A stretch of 64,000 bases of DNA from Methanoculleus methanifontis. Lineage in GTDB: Archaea; Halobacteriota; Methanomicrobia; Methanomicrobiales; Methanoculleaceae. Positions 9,821 through 17,311 of the stretch are shown here, in pieces (the first letter of the stretch is position 1; every line of letters begins with the position of its first letter). The translations under genes were made by a program, and so were the position numbers. Under the pieces are notes generated by a model. That model worked only from the letters and a program-made list of their open reading frames with translations, made no database searches and was not told where the DNA came from. Where the stretch lies: positions 164,593-228,592 of the forward strand of contig NZ_VCYI01000002.1 in assembly GCF_030464365.1 (NCBI RefSeq), given 5' to 3'.

Positions 9821-10014
9821 CCCCTGGACACCTCAAGAACACCGGATCGTCGCCCGGCAAATCCTGAATACCGGTAATATCGGGGTTTCGGCATCATTAA
9901 TGCACCGAAGTCGATCCCGGGCCTCTCCGATGGCGGTGGCTCCCGGCTCTCTTGTGTCTCGCCGCACCGGCGGATCTGCTGTGATTGTTGGCCGGTCAGG
10001 AAAAAAGGGGGTTT

Positions 10015-10659
10015 TCAGAGTTCCTTGAAGCAGAGGTACCAGTCTTTGCACTCGTAGCCTTCCTTCATCCGCTTCTCGATCTCTTCGGGGGTCTTCGGCG
10101 CCGGGACGATCACCTTCGCGCCGGGCTCCCAGTTCGCCGGCGTCGCGACACCGTGCTTATCGGAGGTCTGGAGGGCTTTCGTGAGCCGGAGGATCTCGGG
10201 CATGGAGCGGCCGTTGGACATCGGGTAGTAGAGCATGGCCCGCATGACCCCTTTGTCGTCGATGAAGAAGACCGTCCTGATCGTGGAGGTGGTGCTCTGC
10301 CCGGGGTGGAGCATCCCGTAGCGTTTGGCGACCTTCATGTCGAGGTCGGCGATGATGGGGAACGGGATCTCGACGCCCATCTTCTCTTTGATGTTCCTGA
10401 CCCAGGCAAGGTGCGAGTGGACGCTGTCGATCGAGAGGCCCACGAGCTGGACGTCCAGTTCCTTGAGTTCGTCGGCGATGCCGGCGAAGGCCATGAACTC
10501 CGTGGTGCAGACCGGCGTGAAGTCGGCCGGGTGGGAGAAGAGGATGACCCACTTTCCTTTCAGATCGGAGAGTTTCAGCGGCCCGTGGGTGGTCACCGCG
10601 TCGAATTCCGGTGCTTTCTCGCCGATAACCGGCATCTGCAGCACTTCTTCAGGTTCCAT
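10015..10659 (-). CDS. Peroxiredoxin, archaeal 1-Cys/Prx6-like class
   Basis: A 214-residue thiol peroxidase. The peroxidatic Cys51 is in PADFTPVCTTEF, with the usual Thr48 and a C-terminal arm carrying Cys204 and Cys210 (YECKDWYLC), the paired cysteines seen in archaeal Prx6-like enzymes such as that of Aeropyrum. It reduces H2O2 and organic peroxides. It heads away from an AhpD-like gene and desulforedoxin in what looks like a four-gene oxidative-stress operon running leftward from 11398, with only a few bases between genes. Confidence 0.93.
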   Translation of the reverse strand: MEPEEVLQMPVIGEKAPEFDAVTTHGPLKLSDLKGKWVILFSHPADFTPVCTTEFMAFAGIADELKELDVQLVGLSIDSVHSHLAWVRNIKEKMGVEIPFPIIADLDMKVAKRYGMLHPGQSTTSTIRTVFFIDDKGVMRAMLYYPMSNGRSMPEILRLTKALQTSDKHGVATPANWEPGAKVIVPAPKTPEEIEKRMKEGYECKDWYLCFKEL

Positions 10660-10662
10660 GAT

Positions 10663-11013
10663 TCACTTCCTCGGGCGGTCGCCCAGGTACTCCTCGAGGG
10701 CGGTCTTGCCGTGGACGTAGGCCGGCATCCCCGCGAGCAGGAACGCGACCCGGAGCCCTTCCTCGATCTCTTCCTTCGATACACCGATGCTCCCGGCACC
10801 GGCCATCTGCGCCCGAACGGCGTGCCCGTCCCGGAGAGCAGCCGCAATCGCTATCGCGATGACTTTCTTCGTCTGCTTCGAGAGGGCGCCGTCGGCCCAG
10901 ATCATCTGGTCGAGCCCCATTACTTTCCCGTAGAGGTCGGGGTCGGTCTCTTTGAGTTCCTTGAAGATCACGGGAATCTTCCCGATCTTCTCTTCGAGTT
11001 TCTTCTCTTCCAT
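10663..11013 (-). CDS. Carboxymuconolactone decarboxylase/AhpD-like protein lacking the CXXC
   Basis: A 116-residue all-helical protein with the AhpD/CMD core (LSKQTKKVIAIAIAAALRDGHAV, then EEIEEGLRVAFLLAG). The redox CXXC of true AhpD is absent: the position reads RDGHAVRAQ, so it is unlikely to be an alkylhydroperoxidase itself. The start was set at ATG 11013 because a GAGGAG ribosome site lies 7 bases upstream; an in-frame GTG at 11022 would sit on top of that site. It lies 5 bases after desulforedoxin and just before the peroxiredoxin gene, so a role in the same stress operon is likely. Confidence 0.82.
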   Translation of the reverse strand: MEEKKLEEKIGKIPVIFKELKETDPDLYGKVMGLDQMIWADGALSKQTKKVIAIAIAAALRDGHAVRAQMAGAGSIGVSKEEIEEGLRVAFLLAGMPAYVHGKTALEEYLGDRPRK

Positions 11014-11018
11014 TCGGA

Positions 11019-11144
11019 TCACTCCTCAAGCACCATCGGTTCGCCGCAGCAGACCAGTTCGCCGCCGCCGGCTTCCAGCACCTGGACAACGTTTCCGCAG
11101 ATCTCGCAGTGGTAGACCTGCCCTTTTGCCGATACGTTCACCAT
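11019..11144 (-). CDS. Desulforedoxin-type small rubredoxin
   Basis: A 41-residue protein with four cysteines: Cys13 and Cys16 (CX2C), then adjacent Cys32-Cys33, the diagnostic Fe(SCys)4 pattern of desulforedoxin and of the N-terminal domain of desulfoferrodoxin. No superoxide reductase domain follows, so this is a stand-alone electron carrier. The ATG at 11144 is preceded by a purine-rich GAGGTGAGAGA site; longer in-frame readings are antisense to the neighbouring zinc-ribbon gene. Position between that gene and the AhpD-like and peroxiredoxin genes suggests it feeds electrons to peroxide reduction (inference). Confidence 0.85.
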   Translation of the reverse strand: MVNVSAKGQVYHCEICGNVVQVLEAGGGELVCCGEPMVLEE

Positions 11145-11161
11145 CTCTCTCACCTCTGCGA

Positions 11162-11398
11162 CTATTCGGTTTTCTTTCTCTTGGGCGGATTCAGGACGTC
11201 TTCGGGCGTCTTGATGTCCGGCCTGATATGCGTCATCGGGAGGCAGTTGTACATCTCGCAGGCGCAGGTCGGGCATTTGACGAGATCCTCGTCGGTGCTG
11301 TCAATCCGGACCTCCCGTCCACAGTCGATGCAGATGAACCGGCCGGGGCCCGGCTTCTCTCCAGCTTTCGCCGTCTTGTTGGTCTCTGGTTCGGCCAT
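11162..11398 (-). CDS. Small zinc-ribbon/rubredoxin-like protein
   Basis: A 78-residue protein with Cys23 and Cys26 (CIDC) and Cys42 and Cys45 (CPTC), a knuckle pair like that of rubredoxins or zinc ribbons, plus extra cysteines at 47 and 52. The first 20 residues are charged and probably disordered. It is the first gene of the leftward desulforedoxin/AhpD-like/peroxiredoxin operon, 17 bases ahead of the desulforedoxin start. Whether it binds iron or zinc cannot be told from sequence. Confidence 0.75.
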   Translation of the reverse strand: MAEPETNKTAKAGEKPGPGRFICIDCGREVRIDSTDEDLVKCPTCACEMYNCLPMTHIRPDIKTPEDVLNPPKRKKTE

Positions 11399-11470
11399 AG
11401 AAATTCACCAGAGCGGTAATTGCCCCACAAGATATTTAGCAGTTCCCCTCTCGTCCCCGGGTATCCGCAT

Positions 11471-11481
11471 CCTTTTAATAG
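11471..11481 (+). promoter_or_regulatory. TATA box of the flavoprotein gene at 11503
   Basis: CCTTTTAATAG centred about 27 bases before the ATG at 11503, implying a near-leaderless transcript. The same spacing recurs at several genes in this window. Confidence 0.5.
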
Positions 11482-11502
11482 GGTCGTGCGCAACCCAGCA
11501 CC

Positions 11503-12093
11503 ATGCAAAAGAAGGTTGTTGCGCTGCTCGGGAGCCCCGTTCTCGACGGGAACACCGCCCGTCTCCTCGACGAGGCCATCAGGGGTGCAGAGGAGGCCGG
11601 GTGCGAGGTCGAGAAGTTCGAGGTCGCGCACATGGACGTTCTGCCCTGCATGGAGTTCTTCCAGTGCATGGAAAGCGAGACCTGTCTTATCCAGGACGAG
11701 ATGGAGGGGATCTTTCAGAAGTTCCGGGAGCTGGACGGCCTGATCATCGCCACCCCGGTGATGACGATGGGCGTTCCCGGAAGGCTCAAATCCTTCATCG
11801 ATCGGTTCCAGGTCTTTTATATGGCGAAATACCACCGGGGGCGGTCGTTCATCTCTCCCGAGCGGCGGGAGAAACGAAAGATGCTCTTCATATCGATCGC
11901 GGGGATGAACATCCCGAACGTCTTTCTCGGCGTGAAGATGACCGCCCGGGCGTTCGGCGAGATCATCGACTGCCCCTACTGGGACGAGGTGCTCCGAAAC
12001 GACATGGACACCGTCCGGGACATCCGGACACGGCCCGAGGTGATGGAGGCGGCCTACCGGAAGGGCTACGAACTCGGGCAGCTTCTAGGCTGA
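11503..12093 (+). CDS. Isf-like flavoprotein (NADPH-dependent FMN reductase family) with an incomplete cluster site
   Basis: A 196-residue flavodoxin-fold protein (GSPVLDGNT at residues 10-18 for FMN phosphate). Three of the four Isf cysteines are in register, Cys49, 55 and 61, but the second ligand position (52) is Phe, so a normal 4Fe-4S cluster is doubtful. Substrate and partner are unknown. It runs opposite to the peroxide operon and overlaps the end of the convergent cation-efflux gene by 9 bases. Confidence 0.85.
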   Translation: MQKKVVALLGSPVLDGNTARLLDEAIRGAEEAGCEVEKFEVAHMDVLPCMEFFQCMESETCLIQDEMEGIFQKFRELDGLIIATPVMTMGVPGRLKSFIDRFQVFYMAKYHRGRSFISPERREKRKMLFISIAGMNIPNVFLGVKMTARAFGEIIDCPYWDEVLRNDMDTVRDIRTRPEVMEAAYRKGYELGQLLG

Positions 12094-12951
12094 GTCGTCG
12101 GGCTCGATATGGACGACGACCTCGGCGAGCCCCGGCACCGTCTCTTTGAGCCGGCGTTCCACCTCGTCGGAGATCTCGTGCGCCCGGGAGACCGGGAGGG
12201 CCGGGTCGACGGTGATGTGGATGTCGGCGAGGATCTCGTCCGGTTTTCCCCGGCACCGGAAGTCGTGGTAGCCGGCCACTCCCGGAGTATCCATCACCAC
12301 CGCTTCGATGAGCGCCGGGTCACAGGGGAGGTCCATCGTGTCGGCGAGCACCCGGGCGGCGTCGTAGAGAACCCCGATCCCCATCCTCGCGATGAGAAGG
12401 CCGATGGCGAACGCGATGACCGGGTCGGCCTGCGGGAACCCGAGCCCGACGGCGAGAAACCCGGCGAGGACAGCTAACGAGACAAAGACGTCGCTCTTCG
12501 TGTGCTGGGAGTCGGCGACCAGGATCTGGCTCCGGTATTCCTCGCCCTTCCGGCGCTCGTAGGTTGAAACGGCGAGGTTGATGATGACCGTCCCGACCAT
12601 GACCGCGACGGTGACCGCGGTGATCTCGGGGGCGACGGCTTCGACGAGCCGCTGGTAGCCCTCGTAGAGGATCCCGCCGGCGGTCAGGAGGAGCATCGCC
12701 CCGATCACCAGGGTGCCGAGCGTCTCAATCTTGCCGTGGCCGTAGGGGTGTTCGGGATCGGGAGGTTTCGCGGCGAAGTAAAGGGCGACTATCCCGATGA
12801 CGTTTGAGAGAGAGTCAAACCCCGAATGGAACGCGTCCGCTACCATACTCACCGATCCGGCGAGAAAGCCGAAGACCGCTTTTGCAAGTGCGACGACGAG
12901 GTTCAGGGCGAGGACGATGAGGAAGATCCGCCGCACCCGTTTGCCCTGCAT
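12085..12951 (-). CDS. Cation diffusion facilitator (CDF) metal exporter
   Basis: A 288-residue membrane transporter with six predicted membrane helices and a cytosolic C-terminal domain. Metal site residues are visible in helix 2 (ADAFHSGFD, His42 and Asp46) and helix 5 (DSQHTKSDV, His150 and Asp154). This HxxxD/HxxxD set is common in Zn, Fe and Mn exporters, so specificity is open. The C-terminal half carries the ferredoxin-like domain with a short His-containing motif (DIHITVDPAL). The start at ATG 12951 is preferred to 13038, which would add residues antisense to the rubrerythrin promoter. Confidence 0.9.
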   Translation of the reverse strand: MQGKRVRRIFLIVLALNLVVALAKAVFGFLAGSVSMVADAFHSGFDSLSNVIGIVALYFAAKPPDPEHPYGHGKIETLGTLVIGAMLLLTAGGILYEGYQRLVEAVAPEITAVTVAVMVGTVIINLAVSTYERRKGEEYRSQILVADSQHTKSDVFVSLAVLAGFLAVGLGFPQADPVIAFAIGLLIARMGIGVLYDAARVLADTMDLPCDPALIEAVVMDTPGVAGYHDFRCRGKPDEILADIHITVDPALPVSRAHEISDEVERRLKETVPGLAEVVVHIEPDDSA

Positions 12952-13002
12952 CCGCCGGGGGTAGGTGCTCCGGCGGCATAGGGTTTCCGGAGACAAGGTG
13001 AA

Positions 13003-13013
13003 AAGTTTAATAC
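13003..13013 (+). promoter_or_regulatory. TATA box of the rubrerythrin gene
   Basis: AAGTTTAATAC about 29 bases before the ATG at 13037; divergent from the CDF gene. Confidence 0.45.
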
Positions 13014-13036
13014 GAGCGTCCTGCAATGATCCATCC

Positions 13037-13537
13037 ATGCCGACAGATGAGAACGCTCAGAATGCGTACGCCGGGGAGTCCCAGGCGAACAGAAAGTACT
13101 CGGTCTTTGCAGAGAAGGCAGCCGCCGAGGGGTATCCCGCGGTGGCAAAACTCTTCCGTGCGGCAAGCGAAGCGGAAGCCGTCCACGCGAAACGTCTCCT
13201 CTTCATCCTGAACGCCGTCGGGGGCACCGAGGAGAACCTGAAAAACGCGATGGAGGGCGAGAACTACGAGTTCATGGAGATGTATCCCCCGTTCGTCGCC
13301 GAGGCGAAAGAGGAGCGCAAAAACGAGGCTGCGATCGTCTTCACCCACGCGATGAAGGCGGAAGAGGTGCACGCAAACCTCTACCTTCAGGCGCTCGAGG
13401 CCGTCCGGGAAGGAAAAGATCTCGACGCGGAGAAGGTCTTCCTCTGCCCGGTCTGCGGCAACGTTGAACTTGGGGAGCCGCCGGAGAAGTGCCCGATATG
13501 CGGGGTTCCGGCAAGAATGTTCCGCGAAATTCAATAA
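13037..13537 (+). CDS. rbr: Rubrerythrin
   Basis: A 166-residue diiron/rubredoxin protein that reduces hydrogen peroxide in anaerobes. The ferritin-like domain contains GESQANRKY, EAEAVHAKR (Glu45/47, His50) and KAEEVHANLY (Glu110, His112) for the diiron centre. The C-terminal rubredoxin domain has CPVC at 137-140 and CPIC at 152-155. The start at 13037 gives the standard N-terminus; the longer reading from 12965 crosses the promoter. An oligo-T run follows the stop. Confidence 0.93.
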   Translation: MPTDENAQNAYAGESQANRKYSVFAEKAAAEGYPAVAKLFRAASEAEAVHAKRLLFILNAVGGTEENLKNAMEGENYEFMEMYPPFVAEAKEERKNEAAIVFTHAMKAEEVHANLYLQALEAVREGKDLDAEKVFLCPVCGNVELGEPPEKCPICGVPARMFREIQ

Positions 13538-13540
13538 TCT

Positions 13541-13551
13541 CTTTTTTTCAG
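13541..13551 (+). terminator. Oligo-T terminator after rubrerythrin
   Basis: A run of seven T a few bases after the stop at 13537. Confidence 0.45.
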
Positions 13552-13625
13552 TCTTGCGCCGCCGTGGCCGGTATCTTTCACCGCACCCCGCTATGTTAAA
13601 TACTCTTCCCGAGATATTCCCCTTC

Positions 13626-14801
13626 ATGGCAGGCGTTAAGGTCTACACGACGGAGAACTGCCCCTATTGCCGGATGGTCCAGGCGTTCCTCCGGAAGCAC
13701 GATGTCGAATTCGAGCTGGTCGACGTCGGGAAGGACCGCGAGGCGGCCCGGGAGATGATCGAGATCTCGGGGCAGCGGGGTGTGCCGGTTACGGTCGTTG
13801 GCGGCGATGTTGTCGTCGGGTTCGATGCAAAGAGGCTCCGTGAGCTCTTCGGGACGCCGCCGGAGGAGGTCGTCTACGACGCGGTCATTGTGGGCGCCGG
13901 TCCGGCAGGGCTGACGGCAGCGGTCTATTGCGCCCGCAAACTCATGAAGACCGTCATCTTAGCGGAGAACATCGGCGGCCAGGCGGCCTGGAGCTGGGCT
14001 ATCGAGAACTACATGGGGTTCTCGACGATCTCGGGCGAAGAACTGGTCCGGAAGTTCGAGGAGCAGGTCCGGGGGTTCGATGTCCGTCTTGAACTCGAGA
14101 GTGTCGGGGAGGTTCGCAAAGAGGGCGAGACGCTCCTCGTCCGGACGGTCTCGGGAACCATCTACCGTACCCGGACACTTATCCTCGCCCCGGGCAAGGA
14201 ACCCCGGAGACTTGGGCTTCCGGGTGAGGAGCAGCTGATGGGGAAGGGCGTCTCGATCTGCGCCATCTGCGACGCTCCGCTCTACCGCGACAAACCGGTA
14301 GCCGTCGTCGGCGGCGGAAATGCGGCCCTCCAGACCGCGATCGAGATGACAGAGTTCGCGAGTTCGGTGACCCTGATCGCCCGGAGGGATCTCCGGTGCG
14401 ACGAGGTCTACGTCGACCGGGCAAAGGAGGCGGGGGTGCAGACCTTCTCCCACCACGAGGTGACGGCGCTCCACGGGGACGCGGGCCTGACCGGGATCAC
14501 GGTCCGCGACCGCGAGACCGGGGAGGAGACAGATCTCGACGTGGAAGGGCTCTTCCTCGCGATAGGGCTTGCGCCGAACACCGGGTTCCTCAAGGGTCTC
14601 GTGGCGCTGAACGAGGAGGACGAGATCCTCATCGACGAGAACGGGCATACGAGCGTTCCCGGGGTCTTCGCGGCCGGGGACGCGACCTGCGTCAAGGCCA
14701 AGCAGATCATCGTTGCCGCCGGTGACGGGGCGAAGGCGGCGCTTGAGGCGCACGAGTATTTCGAAGGCGAGCCGGAAGAAGAGCAGATCGTCTGCACGTG
14801 A
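13626..14801 (+). CDS. Glutaredoxin-thioredoxin reductase fusion
   Basis: A 391-residue fusion. Residues 1-78 are a glutaredoxin/NrdH-like domain with the redox pair CPYC at 12-15 and the cis-Pro loop GVPVTVV. The rest is a thioredoxin reductase: GAGPAG at 90-95 (FAD), the active-site pair CAIC at 212-215, GGGNAA for NADPH, and the C-terminal FAD motif (VFAAGDAT). The natural reading is an NADPH-FAD-dithiol-glutaredoxin relay in one chain, supplying the peroxide-defence genes nearby. In methanogens F420H2-linked reductases are also known, so the electron donor should not be assumed. The start at ATG 13626 is the family start. Confidence 0.9.
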   Translation: MAGVKVYTTENCPYCRMVQAFLRKHDVEFELVDVGKDREAAREMIEISGQRGVPVTVVGGDVVVGFDAKRLRELFGTPPEEVVYDAVIVGAGPAGLTAAVYCARKLMKTVILAENIGGQAAWSWAIENYMGFSTISGEELVRKFEEQVRGFDVRLELESVGEVRKEGETLLVRTVSGTIYRTRTLILAPGKEPRRLGLPGEEQLMGKGVSICAICDAPLYRDKPVAVVGGGNAALQTAIEMTEFASSVTLIARRDLRCDEVYVDRAKEAGVQTFSHHEVTALHGDAGLTGITVRDRETGEETDLDVEGLFLAIGLAPNTGFLKGLVALNEEDEILIDENGHTSVPGVFAAGDATCVKAKQIIVAAGDGAKAALEAHEYFEGEPEEEQIVCT

Positions 14802-14805
14802 AGGG

Positions 14806-15093
14806 CTACACCCGGGTGCCTTCGGCCAGTGCCTGGAGGACGAACGGGTTCTCCTCCCGGATCAGGTCGGCGAACTCCTCGTCGGTGTAGCAGAGCGGTT
14901 CGACCGGGAGGTCGGTGAGGCCGATGATGAAGGCCGCACGTTTGTGGGGACGCTCGGGGAAGTCGCCGACGACGATCAGGTCGACGTCGCTCTCCTCGTG
15001 GAAGTCCCCGCGTGAGAACGACCCGTAGAGGATGATGGCGCTGACACGCCGGCGCGCCCGGATTTCGCGGGCGAGAACCCGGACCTGCTCCAT
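14806..15093 (-). CDS. MNT nucleotidyltransferase antitoxin (MntA-like)
   Basis: A 95-residue minimal nucleotidyltransferase: GSFSRGDFHEESDVDL gives the GS-x10-DxD catalytic pattern of Pol-beta-fold enzymes. In MNT/HEPN toxin-antitoxin pairs this protein AMPylates and neutralises the HEPN RNase. It overlaps the upstream HEPN gene by 4 bases (ATGA). The start at 15093 is set by that overlap; the longer frame is antisense-like. Confidence 0.83.
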   Translation of the reverse strand: MEQVRVLAREIRARRRVSAIILYGSFSRGDFHEESDVDLIVVGDFPERPHKRAAFIIGLTDLPVEPLCYTDEEFADLIREENPFVLQALAEGTRV

Positions 15094-15500
15094 CACCCGG
15101 CGAGCGCTTCTCTCGCGGCACTGCAGATCGAATCCGCATGCTCGATGCATTCTTCGGCATCCTCCTGGTCGTAGTACTCCGATGGTGTCAGGTTCCCCAC
15201 GATGCTGTCCGGATATCGGGTCGTTATATAAGCGGCGTCAAGTGCCTTGGCCTCACTCTTCAGCGCCAGGAACGAGGGCTCGTACTCGCCGATCTCCCTG
15301 ATCAGTTCGTAGACAGAATGCGTCAGGATCCTCCGGTATCCCCGGGCATAGAGCAGGGCCTTCAGGGTTTTCTCTGCACTCTGCTGTGCCTGGAAGCATG
15401 CCCATTCAAAATCGCCGGACCGGCAGCTGTTCCTCGCGCTGACGAGATCCCTCTCCCCCTGGCGCAGCCACCGCCCTGCTTCACGCATGTTTGCATCCAT
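15093..15500 (-). CDS. HEPN-domain protein, putative RNase toxin
   Basis: A 135-residue helical protein of the HEPN superfamily: an N-terminal helix (RWLRQGERDLVSARN) and FEWACFQAQQSAEKTLKALL are hallmarks of the classic HEPN fold. A possible Rx4H is seen in RRILTHS, though it lacks the HxY extension of HepT, so it belongs to a different HEPN branch from the other three in this window. It forms an operon with the MNT gene directly downstream. The start is ATG 15500; upstream sequence in frame is antisense to the next MNT gene. Confidence 0.82.
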   Translation of the reverse strand: MDANMREAGRWLRQGERDLVSARNSCRSGDFEWACFQAQQSAEKTLKALLYARGYRRILTHSVYELIREIGEYEPSFLALKSEAKALDAAYITTRYPDSIVGNLTPSEYYDQEDAEECIEHADSICSAAREALAG

Positions 15501-15609
15501 GGTCTCGGCCTGATGATCATCAAACTCTTGTCGCTCCCGGGATATAAGTGCGCCGCGGTGTTCCCCCGGCGGCACAAGGTCTTTATCCGTCGCCGCCGAT
15601 CTCTCTCCG

Positions 15610-16035
15610 ACGAGACCCCGGAACCTCTCCCCGGAAGAGAAACAGGGCCTCCGTGCCCTCCTCGCCGCTCGACTGGGGGAGAGGAAGGAGATCCTCTTCG
15701 CGTACGTGTATGGCTCCTTTGTGCAGGGTCCCTTCCGCGACATCGATATCGCTGTTTTCCTCGCGGACGACAGCACCGGATCATCCGATCCGCTCCGGTA
15801 CGAACTGGCGCTTGAACAGGAACTGGAGGAGGTTACCGGGGTGCCTATCGATGTACGGGTGCTCACCGCGGCGCCGCTTTCGTTCGCGTTCACGGTCCTC
15901 CGTACCGGGGAGATCCTGGTGTCCCGCGATGAGGAGGCGCGCTGCGAGTTTGTCTGCAGGATTCTCGTCGAGTATCATGATTTCTCCTATCACCGGGAGC
16001 GCTACAGGAGGGAAGCCCTTGGTCTCCTACGATGA
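15610..16035 (+). CDS. MNT nucleotidyltransferase, second pair; no ordinary start codon
   Basis: The MNT domain is clear (FAYVYGSFVQGPFRDIDIAVF, with a shortened GS-x7-DxD loop), followed by a tail of normal type. The only standard start in frame is GTG 15706, but it lies inside the first conserved strand. Frame and composition support coding well upstream (LSPEEKQGLRALLAARL precedes the domain). An ACG at 15610 sits where a start would be expected, about 27 bases after a CTTTATCC promoter-like motif at 15581-15588. The gene may use ACG, or the start may have mutated from ATG. It runs into the HepT gene below. Confidence 0.55.
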   Translation, partial: TRPRNLSPEEKQGLRALLAARLGERKEILFAYVYGSFVQGPFRDIDIAVFLADDSTGSSDPLRYELALEQELEEVTGVPIDVRVLTAAPLSFAFTVLRTGEILVSRDEEARCEFVCRILVEYHDFSYHRERYRREALGLLR

Positions 16036-16447
16036 GGAGAAGGTTACTGCGCTGTCATCGGGGCTGATGCAGGCCTGTGAGAGGCTCCGGGAACTGGGTC
16101 GACTCCCGAGGGAGGCGTTTACGGGGGACCCTCACCTTGTTGCAAGCGCGAAGTATCACCTCATCGTCGGCATCGAGGCGGCTATTGATCTCGCCAACCA
16201 TGCGATCACGAAGAATCGATGGGAAATACCTGAAAATTATGCCGATACATTTCGTATTATGCAGGAGCACGGGTTCTTCGACGAGGACCTTTGAGAACGT
16301 CTGCAGATGATGGCCTGGTTCAGGAATCGGTTGATCCACATCTATTGGGATATCGACAACGGCAGGATTTACGACCTGCTCCGGGAGGATGTCGGCGACA
16401 TTGAGCAGTTCCTCGCCGAGTATATCCGTGCCCTGCAGAGGGAGTAA
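16019..16447 (+). pseudogene. HepT-like HEPN RNase gene broken by an in-frame TGA
   Basis: Translation from TTG 16019, which has a GGAGG site 7 bases upstream, gives a DUF86/HepT protein up to FDEDL, then TGA at 16292-16294. The same frame then continues ERLQMMAWFRNRLIHIYWDID to a TAA at 16445-16447. The catalytic motif Rx4HxY (RNRLIHIY) lies after the stop, so the truncated product would lack RNase activity. The restored protein would be 142 residues, normal for HepT. It overlaps the end of the upstream MNT gene. Loss of the toxin fits with the damaged start of its partner. Confidence 0.75.
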
Positions 16448-16568
16448 AGGCGCCGGCACTCCGTGTCAGCAATTCGACACTGTATAATGGCAATTCCTTC
16501 GAAAATCTGCGTGAGAATGCTCTACATCAGGTGGATCTTCGATCGCTGGACACTTTCGGGACGACTTC

Positions 16569-16605
16569 AATGATTATTCCCACAATAATTATAGATATAA
16601 TCATT
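16569..16605. repeat. AT-rich inverted repeat upstream of the phosphatidyltransferase gene
   Basis: A perfect 9-base inverted repeat, AATGATTAT at 569-577 and ATAATCATT at 597-605, separated by 19 very AT-rich bases within otherwise GC-rich DNA. It could be an operator or simply the remnant of an AT-rich promoter region. It lies about 22 bases before the likely TATA box. Confidence 0.4.
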
Positions 16606-16626
16606 ATGGTGCCGCCGGGAGAGACA

Positions 16627-16635
16627 CCCTTATCT
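16627..16635 (+). promoter_or_regulatory. TATA-like box for the leader ORF/phosphatidyltransferase transcript
   Basis: CCCTTATCT about 28 bases before the ATG at 16659, matching the spacing used elsewhere in this window. Confidence 0.4.
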
Positions 16636-16658
16636 CCCGGGAGCGACGATCCCCTGCC

Positions 16659-16712
16659 ATGGTAAGAGCGTTGGGGGTCGTGGGTACTCTCTCCGGGGTG
16701 ACGGGCCGGTGA
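16659..16712 (+). other. Possible 17-codon leader ORF overlapping the phosphatidyltransferase start
   Basis: ATG 16659 opens a 17-residue frame whose TGA (16710-16712) overlaps the GTG start of the next gene as GTGA. It begins where transcription from the TATA box at 16627 should start. It may be a leader peptide for translational coupling, or chance. Confidence 0.3.
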
Positions 16713-17311
16713 TCGAGGAGCACCTCCGGGCGGGGACGAGCGGGGCGCTCACGCGAATCACAGCCCTCATCGCCCGCACGGGGGCGACCCCGAACACCCT
16801 CACCCTGCTCGGGTTCCTCGGGATGGCGGCTGCGGGGATCCTCTGCGCTTCAGGATCGTTCTTCTTCGCCGGGCTCGTGGTCGCCGCATCCTGCGTCTTC
16901 GACGCCCTCGACGGGGCACTCGCCCGGGTGACCGGCGCTGCTTCTCCTTTTGGCGCGTTCTTCGACTCGTTCCTGGATCGCTACGCCGAGGCTGCGGTCT
17001 ACGGGGGGCTCGTCGTCTACTACGCGGGGGCGGGGACGCCCTGGGGCGTCGAGGCCGCGTTCTTCGCCGCTATCGGCTCGCTGATGGTCAGCTACGCCCG
17101 GGCCCGGGCCGAGGGGCTCGGGATCGAGTGCCGGACCGGGCTCTTCGCCCGGCCGGAGCGGATCGCGGTCATCATCATCGGTCTGGTCACCGGGTTCGTT
17201 CTCCCGGCGCTTGCCATCCTCGCGGTCGCGACGAACGCCACCGCACTCCGGCGGCTTCTCTGCGTCAGGGGAGCTGCGCTCCCCCCGTCACGGCCTCCTC
17301 GGTCACCGTGA
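16709..17311 (+). CDS. CDP-alcohol phosphatidyltransferase (archaetidyl-inositol-phosphate synthase type)
   Basis: A 200-residue membrane enzyme with the full family signature D-x2-DG-x2-AR-x8-G-x3-D-x3-D: Asp65, Asp68, Gly69, Arg73, Gly82, Asp86 and Asp90. These enzymes transfer an archaeol phosphate from CDP-archaeol to a polar alcohol, often L-myo-inositol-1-phosphate in archaea; the acceptor here is inferred. Five or six membrane helices are expected. The start is GTG 16709, with GGTGA 8-12 bases upstream. The last 15 residues (PPSRPPRSP) are read over the end of the convergent aglB gene. Confidence 0.85.
   Translation: MIEEHLRAGTSGALTRITALIARTGATPNTLTLLGFLGMAAAGILCASGSFFFAGLVVAASCVFDALDGALARVTGAASPFGAFFDSFLDRYAEAAVYGGLVVYYAGAGTPWGVEAAFFAAIGSLMVSYARARAEGLGIECRTGLFARPERIAVIIIGLVTGFVLPALAILAVATNATALRRLLCVRGAALPPSRPPRSP

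Noticed and set aside
16292..16294. UGA as selenocysteine in the HepT gene
   Set aside because: Homologues have no Cys there, selenoproteins are confined to other methanogen orders, and the partner gene is also damaged.
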